64,000 bases of DNA from Candidatus Obscuribacter sp. (GCA_016718315.1 JADKDV010000003.1:248001-312000); one strand, 5' to 3'; counted from the first letter of the stretch, positions 1 to 8,839 are shown. Made by a program: numbers and translations. The notes: generated by a model not told the origin, from the letters alone.

Positions 1-501
1 ACTTTTGTGTTGCAGCAGATATGCCAGTAGATTAGCCTCCCGGGGCAGGAGGCTGACCTTTGTTCCGGCTATTTGGGCAGTTAGTGTGCTCATATCCAGC
101 TGCATATATTTTGTGCCCAGGTAGGGGCTTGTCTCGTTTTGCGGGCGTCTGAGCAGAGAGCGGATGCGCGCCAAAAGCTCATTGAGATTAAAGGGTTTGG
201 CTAAATAGTCATCGGCACCGCTATCCAGACCAGTGACACGCTCATCGATACTGCCTTTGCCTGTCAGCATCAGAATCGGCAGGCGGCTGCCCCGCTTACG
301 CTCGGCTGAGATAATATCGATGCCGCTAACTGCCGGCAACTGCCAGTCAATAATCGCCAGGTCGTATTGATAGAGCCTCAGTCTATCGGCTCCTTCGCTG
401 CCGTCTGTGACATGCTCCACAGTGTGATTGGCGCTATCGAGAGCGTCGCAAATGGCCAGGGCGATTGCCCGGTCGTCTTCGATGAGGAGGATTTTTGCCA
501 T
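1..501 (-). CDS. OmpR-family response regulator (3' end outside window)
   Basis: Read from an ATG at 501, the 167 visible codons begin MAKILLIEDD and give a full receiver domain: the acidic pair EDD, the phospho-accepting Asp in AIIDWQLP, the Thr in MLTGKG and the Lys in YLAKPF. A linker (LLRRPQNET) and the start of a winged-helix DNA-binding domain (the SLLPREANLLAYLL region) follow, so this is an OmpR/PhoB-type transcription factor. The C-terminal part is cut off by the window edge. It diverges from the histidine kinase at 558 with about 56 bp between the starts, so the two are the natural partners of one two-component system (inference from context). Confidence 0.9.
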   Translation of the reverse strand, partial: MAKILLIEDDRAIALAICDALDSANHTVEHVTDGSEGADRLRLYQYDLAIIDWQLPAVSGIDIISAERKRGSRLPILMLTGKGSIDERVTGLDSGADDYLAKPFNLNELLARIRSLLRRPQNETSPYLGTKYMQLDMSTLTAQIAGTKVSLLPREANLLAYLLQHKS

Positions 502-557
502 TTTGCTCCAGCACAAGTGCTTACCCAGTGTAGAATAACCCAACAAAGGTGTCGATA

Positions 558-2399
558 ATGGGCTTGCAACCTAATCTCAAATTTTCTCAGCAGATTCTGC
601 TTTTTCTCAGTCTGCCTGTGGTTTTTCAGATTGTTTTTGTTTGCTTGCTCACAAGCAATCTGGCTGAGCTTGTCGATTGCAATAAAAAAGAAGCGGCAGT
701 TACCGATGTCATGATGGCGGCTAACAATTTTTTTGCCAATATTGCTTCTGGTGCGGGCAGCCAGATTTTATACAAAAAGACCGGCGATGAGCTCGATAAA
801 AAAGCCTTTGCTGGCACTCTTAGCGCCTTTAGTGAGGAGGAGTTGCGGCTCAGGGACATGCTCCAGTCGAGGCCATCGACGGCGCGGCAAGTTAAACCCT
901 TTGAGGAGATGCTGTTATCGCTCAAAGAAGCATTTAAAAAAGGCATAAAGGCTCTTGATAGTCAGGACCGTATTGATGAGGCTGTGGCTTTTTTGCAAAT
1001 CAGGCGCTCGCTCAATCGGGCTGACAGTCTGGTGCATGATTTGCGCCGTGTATTGGGCGAAGAAAGACAAGACATTGCCAACCGCCAGAAGGCTGTTTTA
1101 GAGCGGATTTACGCCACTATTGTGGCGGGACTGGCTTTTAATCTTAGTATGACCGTTATATTTGTTTTGATTTTTGAGCGCAAAACTGCCCGCGGGTTTG
1201 CTCGGCTAACGGACAATATCATCGCCCTGGGAGCCGGCCGCAAGCTGTCCGGTCGGGTGGAAGGGCAATATGAGCTTGCCGCTCTAGATAAAGTGTTGCA
1301 TCAAGTATCCGACAACCTGGCCGAAGCCCGTCTCAAAGAAAAATCTATAGTCGAGAATGCCGACGATATGATTTGTTCGCTTGATCAATCTTTGCGTTTT
1401 GTTTTGACTAATCCTGCTTGCAGTCGTGTATTTAAGATGGGCGTTGATGATTTAAGAGGACGCAGTCTGCTTACTCTATTGCGCGCAAAGGACGCTGATA
1501 GAGCCGCCCAGCTGTTTAATCGGATTATCGAGTCTGAGGGCAAAGGCTCATTTGAACTAAGTCTGGTGGGACAAGAAGGCAATATCACTGAAACTCAGTG
1601 GAATGTAATTTGGTCCGCTGAAAAACAAAATCTCTTTTGTGTGGCTCATGATATTTCTCAGCGCAAGCATCTGGAGCGCTTGCGCAGCGACTTTGTGGCG
1701 ATGATATCCCATGACCTGCGCTCTCCTTTGACGTCACTGCAACTTACACTCAATGTGCTTGCTAGCAGTGCAGGCGAGCTATCTGATAAAAATATCAGTC
1801 GTATCAAAAGAGCAGAAGACAGCACCGGTGAGCTCGTTTCGATGGTCAATGAACTATTGGAAGTAGAAAAATTAGAGTCAGGTGTTTTTGAGCTTAACCT
1901 GGAAAATATCGAGTCCATAGCTCTGGTCCACCGTGCTATCGGTCTACTGGCCGATAGTGCCCAAGCTAAAGAGCTGATTATGACTGTGCATACACCCGGG
2001 TCTAAAAGTGCGGGATTGAGTCCAGTGATTGCTGTCGATAAAGACAGAGTCGTAAGAGTCCTCACCAATTTGCTTGCCAATGCCATTAAGTTTGCTCCCG
2101 TAGGCAGCAAAATCAAGACAACAGTCTTTGCCGATGGTCCGTCGGTGTATTTTGAAGTGACCGACCAGGGACCTGGAATTGAGCCCGCTAATCTAGCTTT
2201 GGTTTTTGAGAGATTTCGTCAGGTCAAGGACGCCAGTGGTGCTACCAGTCAGGGCTCTGGTCTGGGTCTGGCTATTTGCAAAGCTGTTGCCGAGGCCCAT
2301 GGTGGAGAGGTCGGCGTCAGAAGCGAAGTCGGTAAAGGCAGTACATTTTGGCTAAAATTACCAGCTGCCGGTAAAGGTAAATCCAATGCTAGTGCCTAA
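558..2399 (+). CDS. Membrane sensor histidine kinase with PAS domain
   Basis: A 613-residue sensor kinase. Two membrane segments near residues 10-32 and 185-207 bracket an extracytoplasmic helical sensor of about 150 residues. A PAS domain (about 260-370), a HisKA dimerisation domain with phospho-accepting His385 in ISHDLRSP, and a HATPase_c domain with N, G1 (DQGPGIEP) and G2 (GSGLGLAI) boxes follow. Start: ATG 558 has AAAGG eight bases upstream; an in-frame GTG at 549 is possible but overlaps that ribosome site. The gene diverges from a response regulator and its end overlaps the next gene by 14 nt, suggesting co-transcription. The ligand is unknown. Confidence 0.93.
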   Translation: MGLQPNLKFSQQILLFLSLPVVFQIVFVCLLTSNLAELVDCNKKEAAVTDVMMAANNFFANIASGAGSQILYKKTGDELDKKAFAGTLSAFSEEELRLRDMLQSRPSTARQVKPFEEMLLSLKEAFKKGIKALDSQDRIDEAVAFLQIRRSLNRADSLVHDLRRVLGEERQDIANRQKAVLERIYATIVAGLAFNLSMTVIFVLIFERKTARGFARLTDNIIALGAGRKLSGRVEGQYELAALDKVLHQVSDNLAEARLKEKSIVENADDMICSLDQSLRFVLTNPACSRVFKMGVDDLRGRSLLTLLRAKDADRAAQLFNRIIESEGKGSFELSLVGQEGNITETQWNVIWSAEKQNLFCVAHDISQRKHLERLRSDFVAMISHDLRSPLTSLQLTLNVLASSAGELSDKNISRIKRAEDSTGELVSMVNELLEVEKLESGVFELNLENIESIALVHRAIGLLADSAQAKELIMTVHTPGSKSAGLSPVIAVDKDRVVRVLTNLLANAIKFAPVGSKIKTTVFADGPSVYFEVTDQGPGIEPANLALVFERFRQVKDASGATSQGSGLGLAICKAVAEAHGGEVGVRSEVGKGSTFWLKLPAAGKGKSNASA

Positions 2400-3717
2400 A
2401 AGGTTATATGAGCCTGGCACTGTGCGTGCTTTTGCAATGCTTCTGCTCCCACTGATAGTTTTATCCACCGCCTGTGGTGGTACTGCCGTCGGTGCTGCGC
2501 CGCCGGCTGTTAAAAGCAGTCAGCAATCATTTAAGCAGGCTGTACTTAATCAGGATCTGACAAGAGTGATGATCATGATTGACTCGCAACCTGCCATCGC
2601 CGCTAGTAGTGAGTGTCTGGAGCAGGCAGGGCTATTGCAAGCCTTTTACTTTGACCAGCGTGAGGCTCTTAGACTTTTATCTCAAGCACAATCTATGGAT
2701 AGACATAATCCACATCGGTTGTGCTCGCTTGCCTATGGTCTTACCAGAAATGGTAAAGCACCCCTGGCGCTGGATCTCTTGCAGCAGGCATTTGATAAAA
2801 GGGCTAATGACAGGCGCGCACTTGCAGTCAAAGCTTACGCACTGGCTCAGACTGGAGAGTTTTTAGCCTCAGATCGCATTATCGAGCAACTGCTTACTAA
2901 ACTTGCTAAACCCGGTAAGTCTGGTGGCGAAGAGAGCTTGATGTTTTTACGAGTGCGTGTCTTGATCTTGCTTGATAGACTCAAAGAGTCAGAAGCCCTC
3001 GCTCTTATCGATAACGCCATCAAAGCTGAGCCTGACAGCATTGCTTTGCGTATGTTGCGCGCCCAAACACTGAGGCCGCTCGGTAAGTGGCAGCAGTCTG
3101 TAGATGACTTAAAGAAGATATTGAGCATTAGTCCCGTTAATGACTTTGCTCAGCGCACTCTTGCTGATGTTTACAGACAGCATGAGATGTTTGCTGCCGG
3201 TGCTAAATGCTACCGACTCTTTTTGCAGACTAATCCACATCCATCAAAAATTGTTGTAGGCAATAGAGGACTTGCAATCTGTCTGGAAGAACTCAAGCAA
3301 TTTAGACAAGCCGCTGCTTGCCGACTGGCTGTGCTTGAGGCTAATCCCTCCTGGCTCAAGCTATTGGCAGAACAAAACAGTAAGTCAAAGACCACTATAG
3401 GTCGTGAGCTTGCTTTGGATATCTATGCTTATGCCAGCGCTCTGCGCGCCGCGGGTCAGGTTAAGGAGTGCTTTGTGCCACTCAATATATTGCTCAAACA
3501 CTTCCCTCGCCAAAAAGCCGCTCTTGAAGAGAGGGCACTGGCATATGAAGCACTCAAACAATATAATGAGTGTAAGCAAGATCTAGATCTGCTTATTGTG
3601 GAGCAGCCAGATTATCCCCGTTTTTATATTGAGCGGGCGCGCATCTATAAAGCACTTGGTGATAGTGCTAAAGCTGCGCAGGATCAGTCCCGCGCCGAGG
3701 CCTTAGAGCTAAAATAA
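2386..3717 (+). CDS. TPR-repeat putative lipoprotein
   Basis: 443 residues. The N-terminus has a hydrophobic segment (about 15-28) ending LSTAC, a plausible though not ideal lipobox with Cys30, so the protein is probably exported and lipid-anchored. The remainder is helical TPR-like repeats: units with A/L patterns at about 75-140, 190-290 and 345-440, the last ending in a typical TPR helix pair (YIERARIYKALGDSAKAAQD). It starts inside the last codons of the histidine kinase (14-nt overlap, AAGG ahead of the ATG), which argues for translational coupling and a role linked to that sensor. The precise function is unknown; TPRs normally mediate protein contacts. Confidence 0.8.
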   Translation: MLVPKRLYEPGTVRAFAMLLLPLIVLSTACGGTAVGAAPPAVKSSQQSFKQAVLNQDLTRVMIMIDSQPAIAASSECLEQAGLLQAFYFDQREALRLLSQAQSMDRHNPHRLCSLAYGLTRNGKAPLALDLLQQAFDKRANDRRALAVKAYALAQTGEFLASDRIIEQLLTKLAKPGKSGGEESLMFLRVRVLILLDRLKESEALALIDNAIKAEPDSIALRMLRAQTLRPLGKWQQSVDDLKKILSISPVNDFAQRTLADVYRQHEMFAAGAKCYRLFLQTNPHPSKIVVGNRGLAICLEELKQFRQAAACRLAVLEANPSWLKLLAEQNSKSKTTIGRELALDIYAYASALRAAGQVKECFVPLNILLKHFPRQKAALEERALAYEALKQYNECKQDLDLLIVEQPDYPRFYIERARIYKALGDSAKAAQDQSRAEALELK

Positions 3718-4236
3718 TGGACAGTGTCTCACAGAGATTATCTATAACCGTTTTGTTTTTGCTGCCAGAGTGTCTCTAATTTTTTTGCGATAACTGTTTT
3801 AATTCGACCTGATAGTAAAAATACGTGGGTGTGCCAAAATGGCTTAAGGCGCCTTATTTTGACCATTTGGAAAGTTATCGACTGCCCTTTGAAAAAATTC
3901 AGGGTGATACCACAGGCGATTGCGTCATTTTCTTAAAAAAAGTTCCTATTGACATGAACCGTTACGCCAGAAATAATGAGGTTGTTCTAAGAAAGAAAGC
4001 GGATCGCTCAGTCACTACTGAAACATTGCGCTAAAGCGAAATCGTTGCCGGGATGCATTGCATCTAGCGGTGCGGTACCAATGCCTTTGCTTACTTGCAT
4101 ATAACTGTGCTTGCACTGAGGTGCTTGTACTGATGTCGATTTTTGTGCCTTATCACAGATCAAGTGACGTGGCTGGAGGGCCACTGTCCTGGTGCAACCA
4201 TATACGACACCAATTGTGGACATAGAGGACTAAGCA
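3718..4236. other. Long intergenic region with one promoter
   Basis: This 519-bp gap holds a good sigma70-type promoter (3949-3977) reading toward the HAD gene. A 69-codon GTG-initiated reading frame at 3825-4034 runs through the promoter, has no ribosome site and no recognisable protein features, and I do not call it. The 250 bp between promoter and gene would form a long 5' leader; I see no clear riboswitch fold in it. Confidence 0.5.
3949..3977 (+). promoter_or_regulatory. Sigma70-type promoter for the HAD gene
   Basis: TTGACA (3949-3954), a 17-base spacer, then AATAAT (3972-3977): a perfect -35 and a 5/6 match to the -10 box. Transcription would start near 3984, about 250 nt upstream of the HAD-fold gene. 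Confidence 0.6.
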
Positions 4237-5241
4237 ATGCAATACATCAATAGCAATCAAGGACGCATTTTGCCAGCATCGAGAACCATAACAAACAATC
4301 TATTGTTACTGGATCTGGATAATACACTTACTGATACAAGGAGCTGGTTTGCCAGCTTTATATTGCATTCATTAGAGCACTTGGCTCATGCCTTTGATGT
4401 GCCGCAAGCAACTGTCAATGGCATCTATGCCGAGGTGGCCAGTGCTACCACACTCCATGAATATGCATTTGTCGTAGAGACAATTGCTGCCAGACTCAAA
4501 GCGCACAGTAAGCTGTCCTTTGATGCAGTGAGCCAACTGAGCGCAGAATTTTGGCATAGATTTGATGGTGAGCACAAAAAGATTCAGGTCTATGATGGTG
4601 TTCATGAAACTCTCCAGGGACTGCGCCGCACTTTTGCTAACCTGGATATCGTTATTTTGACTGATTCACCGGAGTGGGTGGCCCTAGATAGACTGGCTCT
4701 GACTGGACTTTTGCCGCTTGTGGACGGTGTTGTGGCCATTGCATCGGAAGCTCCTAAATTGAGGTTGAGAGGTTACCGTGAGTGTTTGCGTAGCAGTAAA
4801 AGACGGATTGACGAGAGACAAAGACGCCATGATTTAAGTCATTTAAAAGTCAATATGGCCATACCTGCCACCTTTGCCAAGCCCAGCTCTGCTGGTATTG
4901 AGCTGATTGCATCGCGCCTGGGCTGTCTGTCTGGACAGATAGTAATATGCGGTGACAAAGATACAAAAGAAGGACACGCTGCACAAAACTGGCGTCAAAG
5001 ACAGGCATATAGCGGCTCACAAATGGATATCCAGTTTGTCAAAGCCGACTACGGCAATCATGATCTCTTTGATGAGCGCTATCAAGTGCTCGAAAGCCAT
5101 ATCCCCAGCCTGAAGACTGCCAAGCCTTATGATGCCACAGCAAAGGCACCAGCCCTGGTTGCGCTTAGCTGCTTTAGCGATATTGTTGGCGCCGTAGAGC
5201 AGGTAGTTAGCGCAAGCTCTCGTGTCAATGTGGTAGCTTAG
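4237..5241 (+). CDS. HAD-superfamily hydrolase-like protein
   Basis: 334 residues. The HAD motif I, LLLDLDNTLTDTR, with nucleophile Asp26 and Asp28, lies near the N-terminus. An alpha-helical cap follows (about 35-125), then motif II in VILTDSPEW and a late acidic motif in VICGDKDTKEG near residue 250. The order fits a class I HAD phosphatase with an unusual stretch rich in Arg/Lys around 180-205. The substrate cannot be read from sequence. ATG 4237 is preceded by AGAGGA. The gene stands alone between a promoter at 3949 and a strong terminator at 5296. Confidence 0.75.
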   Translation: MQYINSNQGRILPASRTITNNLLLLDLDNTLTDTRSWFASFILHSLEHLAHAFDVPQATVNGIYAEVASATTLHEYAFVVETIAARLKAHSKLSFDAVSQLSAEFWHRFDGEHKKIQVYDGVHETLQGLRRTFANLDIVILTDSPEWVALDRLALTGLLPLVDGVVAIASEAPKLRLRGYRECLRSSKRRIDERQRRHDLSHLKVNMAIPATFAKPSSAGIELIASRLGCLSGQIVICGDKDTKEGHAAQNWRQRQAYSGSQMDIQFVKADYGNHDLFDERYQVLESHIPSLKTAKPYDATAKAPALVALSCFSDIVGAVEQVVSASSRVNVVA

Positions 5242-5295
5242 CTGCCGACCTGGGCGTAGCGCCCGTCATTGTCACTCATGTATAGGCACCGACCG

Positions 5296-5317
5296 GAGCC
5301 CCTCAGGGGGCTCTTTT
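5296..5317 (+). terminator. Intrinsic terminator after HAD gene
   Basis: A 7-bp perfect stem (GAGCCCC / GGGGCTC) with a TCAG tetraloop, followed directly by TTTT. Confidence 0.85.
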
Positions 5318-5350
5318 GCTTTGGCGCTATTTGGTTTTGACGCCATTTTT

Positions 5351-5372
5351 ATTCATGTCAAATTCATGTCAA
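5351..5372 (+). promoter_or_regulatory. Tandem 11-bp direct repeat, Pho-box-like
   Basis: ATTCATGTCAA occurs twice back to back (5351-5361 and 5362-5372). Read as ATGTCAA-ATTC-ATGTCAA, it has the layout of an OmpR/PhoB-family site: two 7-bp repeats with a 4-bp AT-rich spacer, one helical turn apart, sharing the TGTCA core of the enterobacterial Pho box. It lies 116 bp upstream of the acidic repeat protein gene. Regulator identity is inference. Confidence 0.4.
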
Positions 5373-5487
5373 CTTGGCTTGTTAGGTTACTGCCATCGAG
5401 AGTTGAGTTGAGCAAAAAACTAATTGCCCAATCTACAAAAACCAATAAACAAGCGACTTTAAACTATTTTCTACTGGAGTATTTACC

Positions 5488-6234
5488 ATGAAAAACTTTG
5501 ATAGTGCCCGCATCAATGATAATGCCGCTGGTGCAGCTAACGCCAGAGCCAATGAATATGCTGGAGCGCGTGCGGAAGCCTATGGTGCTATGTCCGAGCT
5601 GGGCAAAAGAGGCGATAAATCGCAGGGCTATCCTATGCCTAAACTAGAGCTGGGTGAAGACAGTAAAGAAAAAGGCGGCAAGTTTGACGCTGAAAGCAAA
5701 AAGGGCGGCAAAGGCGATCTGGACTTTAACCCCAAAAAGCAAGGCGGCAAAGATGGCGGCATGAAAGATGACTTTGACGGCGAAAGTGGTAAGAAGCAAG
5801 CTGGCAAAGATGGTGGCATGAAGGACGATGCCGGTGCTGAAAATGGCAAAAAGCAATCTGGCAAAGATGGCGGCATGAAGGACGATGCCGGGGCTAAAGC
5901 CGAGAAAGATTCAGATAACGAGAAAGACTCAGATAATGACAAAGACTCGGACAATGAGAAAGATAACGATAGTGAAAGAGATGCAGATTGCGAGAATGGC
6001 GGCGAGGACGACCTGGGCGATGGTTGTCACGACGACAGATCAGGTGAAGGCGATGACCAAGGTGATCATGAAACCAATGGTTCTGATGATCATGAGGGCG
6101 AGCACGACGGCCAGGGTGACGGCGATCATGGAGATGACTCTCAAGCTAGTGGAGAGTCAAATCAAATGCGTGACGCCAATGCTCAGGGCGCTGAGTCAAA
6201 TGAGTCTACACGCTCCCGTTCAGAAGCTGCCTGA
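5488..6234 (+). CDS. Highly acidic low-complexity repeat protein
   Basis: 248 residues with no recognised fold and no signal peptide. Residues 1-60 are Ala/Gly-rich. Residues 83-139 are three consecutive 19-residue repeats beginning KKQxGKDGGMKDD. Residues about 139-165 are a D-S-D-N-E/D-K run, and 166-220 an extremely Asp/Glu/Gly/His-rich tail (for example DDHEGEHDGQGDGDHGDD). The ATG has GGAG ten bases upstream, and the gene is closed by its own terminator and preceded by a tandem 11-bp repeat. Composition suggests an intrinsically disordered, cation-binding or surface/storage-associated protein, but that is inference. The minus-strand open frame opposite the repeats is a by-product of repeat composition. 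Confidence 0.8.
   Translation: MKNFDSARINDNAAGAANARANEYAGARAEAYGAMSELGKRGDKSQGYPMPKLELGEDSKEKGGKFDAESKKGGKGDLDFNPKKQGGKDGGMKDDFDGESGKKQAGKDGGMKDDAGAENGKKQSGKDGGMKDDAGAKAEKDSDNEKDSDNDKDSDNEKDNDSERDADCENGGEDDLGDGCHDDRSGEGDDQGDHETNGSDDHEGEHDGQGDGDHGDDSQASGESNQMRDANAQGAESNESTRSRSEAA
5734..5904 (+). repeat. Three tandem 57-bp coding repeats
   Basis: Three in-frame 57-bp units encode 19 residues each (KKQxGKDGGMKDD plus a variable six-residue tail). They differ by substitutions, many silent or conservative, so the array is old enough to have diverged but keeps an exact period. Confidence 0.85.
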
Positions 6235-6264
6235 TTGTCTTTGAGATTTTCTCCGGGTCGCGCT

Positions 6265-6293
6265 AAAAAGACTCTGCTTAGGCAGGGTCTTTT
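6265..6293. terminator. Bidirectional intrinsic terminator
   Basis: Stem AGACTCTGC / GCAGGGTCT (one G-T pair), loop TTAG, flanked by AAAA on the left and TTT on the right. It serves the acidic protein gene and the convergent lipase-like gene. Confidence 0.7.
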
Positions 6294-6307
6294 GGCCATG
6301 GAGAGTT

Positions 6308-7597
6308 TTACTCCATCAAATCTTTGATGATCCAGTCAAAAATTGGTCTTGGTTTTTCCGATTGATTGAGCACGTCTTCCACGTTTTGCTCTGAGCCAGA
6401 AGGTCTTTTGGCTTCGATAAAGGTGAGGTGATCGGTGTTTTCGAATAGTCTGGCTTTTTTGGCATAAGTATGGTGTCCAAAACTTTGCATGCTGGCCTTG
6501 TCGCAAAAACTCAGATCGTTATTTGCCATAAATTCATCAGTCAAAAGCAAGCTGCTGGACACAGGGCTGATGCCATCGTTAAGTGGATATATGACTTTGT
6601 TGGGATCGCCTTTGCCCGGTACAGCGTCTGCGATCAAATTGTTGATATAACGCAGGGCCGGATGTTCCAGACCAAAGTGCATGGGTAAAGTCGTATCGAG
6701 AAATTTAAATGGTGCAAGCAGAGTCTTTTTGGCTTTGCCCTGGTGCTCAGGCACGTATTGATTGTGTAGATAGCCTGCGTAGACAATAAATTTGTGGTCT
6801 CCAGGAAGCTTTGTACTTATCTGGGGATTGCTCTCCAGGGTGCGACTGGAAGCCGTGCGTGATACCACTTTATTCAGGATGTCTTTGGGCATCTGTCCGT
6901 CGACATTGTCCCAGCTAAAATCGCTCACTAATTGTTTGTGCAGAGCAAAGTAGACTTTGTAGGCAAACAATCTATCAGCCCGGTAAAATGGCGATATATG
7001 GCGCTTTTTGATTGACATCGCCATCCACTCTGTACAAAAGAGTGGAGAGCCTCTAAAGAAGGCACCCATTGTAATGACTTTTTTGACAGAGCGGTTGACA
7101 CGCTCATCTTTCATGGCATTACGTAAAACTGCTCCCGAAAGGCTTATAGCTACAATATTCAAGCCACCGGGTGGTGCTGTTTTGATAATGGCCTGACCGA
7201 GATCTTCAGTCATGTTTCTCAAAGATGTATGGGTGTTATAACGCACCAGATAGATCTTGTAGCGCTTTTGAAAGTCCTGGTTACGGCTCAAATATTTCGC
7301 TAATTCTTGCCAGCGAAAGAGCGGATGAAACTCGCCAATCAGACCATGCACCAGTAAAACCGCCTCGCGATTGCCGAGGGCGCTCTTGTCGTATTCGTAT
7401 ATCTCTGCCGCTTTTGGTGCTATTTCAAACTTTTTGGGTGGCACGAGGGCAAAAGCAGTATCAAACGAAGTGATACCGGACTTTATGCTTGCCAGGCTGC
7501 CCTCAGATTGCCCGTAACAAATCGGGACCGAGCTGATCCATGTAAGGGCTACCGTTATTATGGGCAGTGCCGACACTACCAATTTTGAAAAGGTCAA
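6308..7597 (-). CDS. Secreted alpha/beta-hydrolase, lipase-like
   Basis: 429 residues. A hydrophobic N-terminus (about 6-28) followed by ICYGQS suggests a signal peptide. The oxyanion region is in LLVHGLIGEF (HG at 84-85). The nucleophile elbow is AISLSG with Ser152, a variant of GxSxG with small residues at the outer positions, as in some lipases and PGAP1-like esterases. A likely catalytic His is in NTDHLTF near the C-terminus and an acidic residue in YPLNDGISPV. Role: hydrolysis of an ester or amide outside the cytoplasm; substrate unknown. It is a single gene converging on the acidic protein gene, and its start lies 51 bp downstream of the stop of the gene at 7649. Confidence 0.75.
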   Translation of the reverse strand: MTFSKLVVSALPIITVALTWISSVPICYGQSEGSLASIKSGITSFDTAFALVPPKKFEIAPKAAEIYEYDKSALGNREAVLLVHGLIGEFHPLFRWQELAKYLSRNQDFQKRYKIYLVRYNTHTSLRNMTEDLGQAIIKTAPPGGLNIVAISLSGAVLRNAMKDERVNRSVKKVITMGAFFRGSPLFCTEWMAMSIKKRHISPFYRADRLFAYKVYFALHKQLVSDFSWDNVDGQMPKDILNKVVSRTASSRTLESNPQISTKLPGDHKFIVYAGYLHNQYVPEHQGKAKKTLLAPFKFLDTTLPMHFGLEHPALRYINNLIADAVPGKGDPNKVIYPLNDGISPVSSSLLLTDEFMANNDLSFCDKASMQSFGHHTYAKKARLFENTDHLTFIEAKRPSGSEQNVEDVLNQSEKPRPIFDWIIKDLME

Positions 7598-7648
7598 TAT
7601 AAACCTACGCGCTGTAATTTAATAGTACACGCCTGATAACCAAAAAGC

Positions 7649-8410
7649 TCAGCGCATGATTTCATAAATTTCAGGATCTTGATTTTCGCCAACTGCTGTA
7701 GCGTTCTTTGCGCGACTGAAGCCCTTGGGCAGGGTGAAAAAGTCTCTCGGAACTTTTTTGTAATTGATCGAATATAGCTTTAGTTCCGGTTCCGACACGT
7801 TAAATCCATCATTATTTACGGTATTCATCTTGAGCGGCAGCCCTTTTGTATAAGGCAGACCTAGTGACCTCTGAATTGTGTGAAATGCATCAATAGGAAT
7901 TCCTGGCACCTCATCGATCCACAGCTCACCTGATTTGATGAGCAGCTTCTGCCAGCGCGGTAGCTTTGCACCAATTACCTTTTGTGGGTTTTCCATCACA
8001 CAAAATGTGCAGGGCCGTCCCATTAAGATAGTTTTTCTGTAGCTGATAGGTTTTAGCGCTCCTGGTGATCCGGGACGCATGGAGTGAAAGGTCTTCACAT
8101 CATCCGGAATGAAGTCCTTGCCAGGGCAGTCGAAATAGACCTTGCTCGAGGGTTTGAAATAGTACATGCGCCAATCAGGCGCCTTGATTAGAAAAACTAC
8201 TCCACGACTGGTGCAGTCCATGCGTATTGCCGAGCTGTTATACGTTAATGTGCATGGTCCGTGTATTCGTGAACGAAACGCCACCTCAGTCACTGCTTGT
8301 ACTGAGGTGGCGTCATTGGTATTTACTTTGTTGCCAGCCATACCTGGTGAAGCAAAGCATACTGCGATAAGCAGCAGTACAAGGCGTAAGCCCTGTATGG
8401 CGGCACTCAA
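7649..8410 (-). CDS. Hypothetical secreted protein downstream of atpC
   Basis: 253 residues, not recognised. Residues 6-25 form a signal peptide with a likely cut after MAG. Four Cys residues (in GPCTL, MDCTS, FDCPG, PCTFC) suggest disulfides, and the rest is beta-rich. The start is a TTG immediately after the atpC stop (TAATTG), so translation would depend on coupling to atpC; the next in-frame Met is inside the signal peptide. The broad pattern resembles LolA-like beta-sheet carriers, but I cannot support that assignment. Position makes it part of the atpD-clpP-atpC transcript, with no obvious functional link. Confidence 0.65.
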   Translation of the reverse strand: MSAAIQGLRLVLLLIAVCFASPGMAGNKVNTNDATSVQAVTEVAFRSRIHGPCTLTYNSSAIRMDCTSRGVVFLIKAPDWRMYYFKPSSKVYFDCPGKDFIPDDVKTFHSMRPGSPGALKPISYRKTILMGRPCTFCVMENPQKVIGAKLPRWQKLLIKSGELWIDEVPGIPIDAFHTIQRSLGLPYTKGLPLKMNTVNNDGFNVSEPELKLYSINYKKVPRDFFTLPKGFSRAKNATAVGENQDPEIYEIMR

Positions 8411-8839
8411 TTAGCGATTGCCGCGCTTACGCAGCTTGCCCAGTTCGGCTGCTCTGAGTCGAGCCATCGCTCTGGATAGCGCCATTTCGGATACATAGAC
8501 ATCCATTTTGTCTGTCTTTTGAATCTTCTCGGCTTCTGCTTTTTCTTTGGCTTGTTTGGCTCTGGTTTCGTCGATTTCAACATCCAGCTCAGCCATGTCA
8601 GACATGATTGTTACTTCGCTGGTGCTTACTTCCATGATACCGCCGATGATTGCCGCAGTTTCTTCTTCGCCCTGTCTTTTAAAGCGCATGACGTCAATTG
8701 CCAGGGTCGTTACGAGTGGCTCGTGGCCTGGCAAAATTGTCAGTTCGCCGTCTCTTGAGACAGCGGTGACCTGATCTACCGGGCTTTCAAAGACTATTCT
8801 TTCGGGAGTAATAATCTTGAGATTGATTGTGTTAGCCAT
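8411..8839 (-). CDS. atpC: F1F0 ATP synthase subunit epsilon
   Basis: 142 residues, standard length. The N-terminal beta-sandwich (ITPERIVFESPVDQVTAVSRDGELTILPGHEPLVT) carries the family hallmark GELTILPGHEPL, followed by the two-helix C-terminal domain (ALSRAMARLRAAEL). Epsilon sits in the F1 central stalk, links gamma to the c-ring and restrains wasteful ATP hydrolysis. AGGA lies ten bases before the ATG. The gene is separated from atpD by a clpP-like gene and is followed with no gap by a secreted unknown. Confidence 0.95.
   Translation of the reverse strand: MANTINLKIITPERIVFESPVDQVTAVSRDGELTILPGHEPLVTTLAIDVMRFKRQGEEETAAIIGGIMEVSTSEVTIMSDMAELDVEIDETRAKQAKEKAEAEKIQKTDKMDVYVSEMALSRAMARLRAAELGKLRKRGNR

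Noticed and set aside
3825..4034. 69-codon GTG-start frame before the HAD gene
   Set aside because: It has no ribosome site or recognisable protein features and is crossed by a strong promoter.
5734..5904. Possible CRISPR-like array
   Set aside because: The repeats are 57-bp in-frame coding units without spacers, so they are protein repeats.
5628..5954. Minus-strand open frames opposite the acidic repeat protein
   Set aside because: They arise from repeated Lys/Asp codons read in reverse; Ser/Pro/Leu-rich products and no ribosome site.
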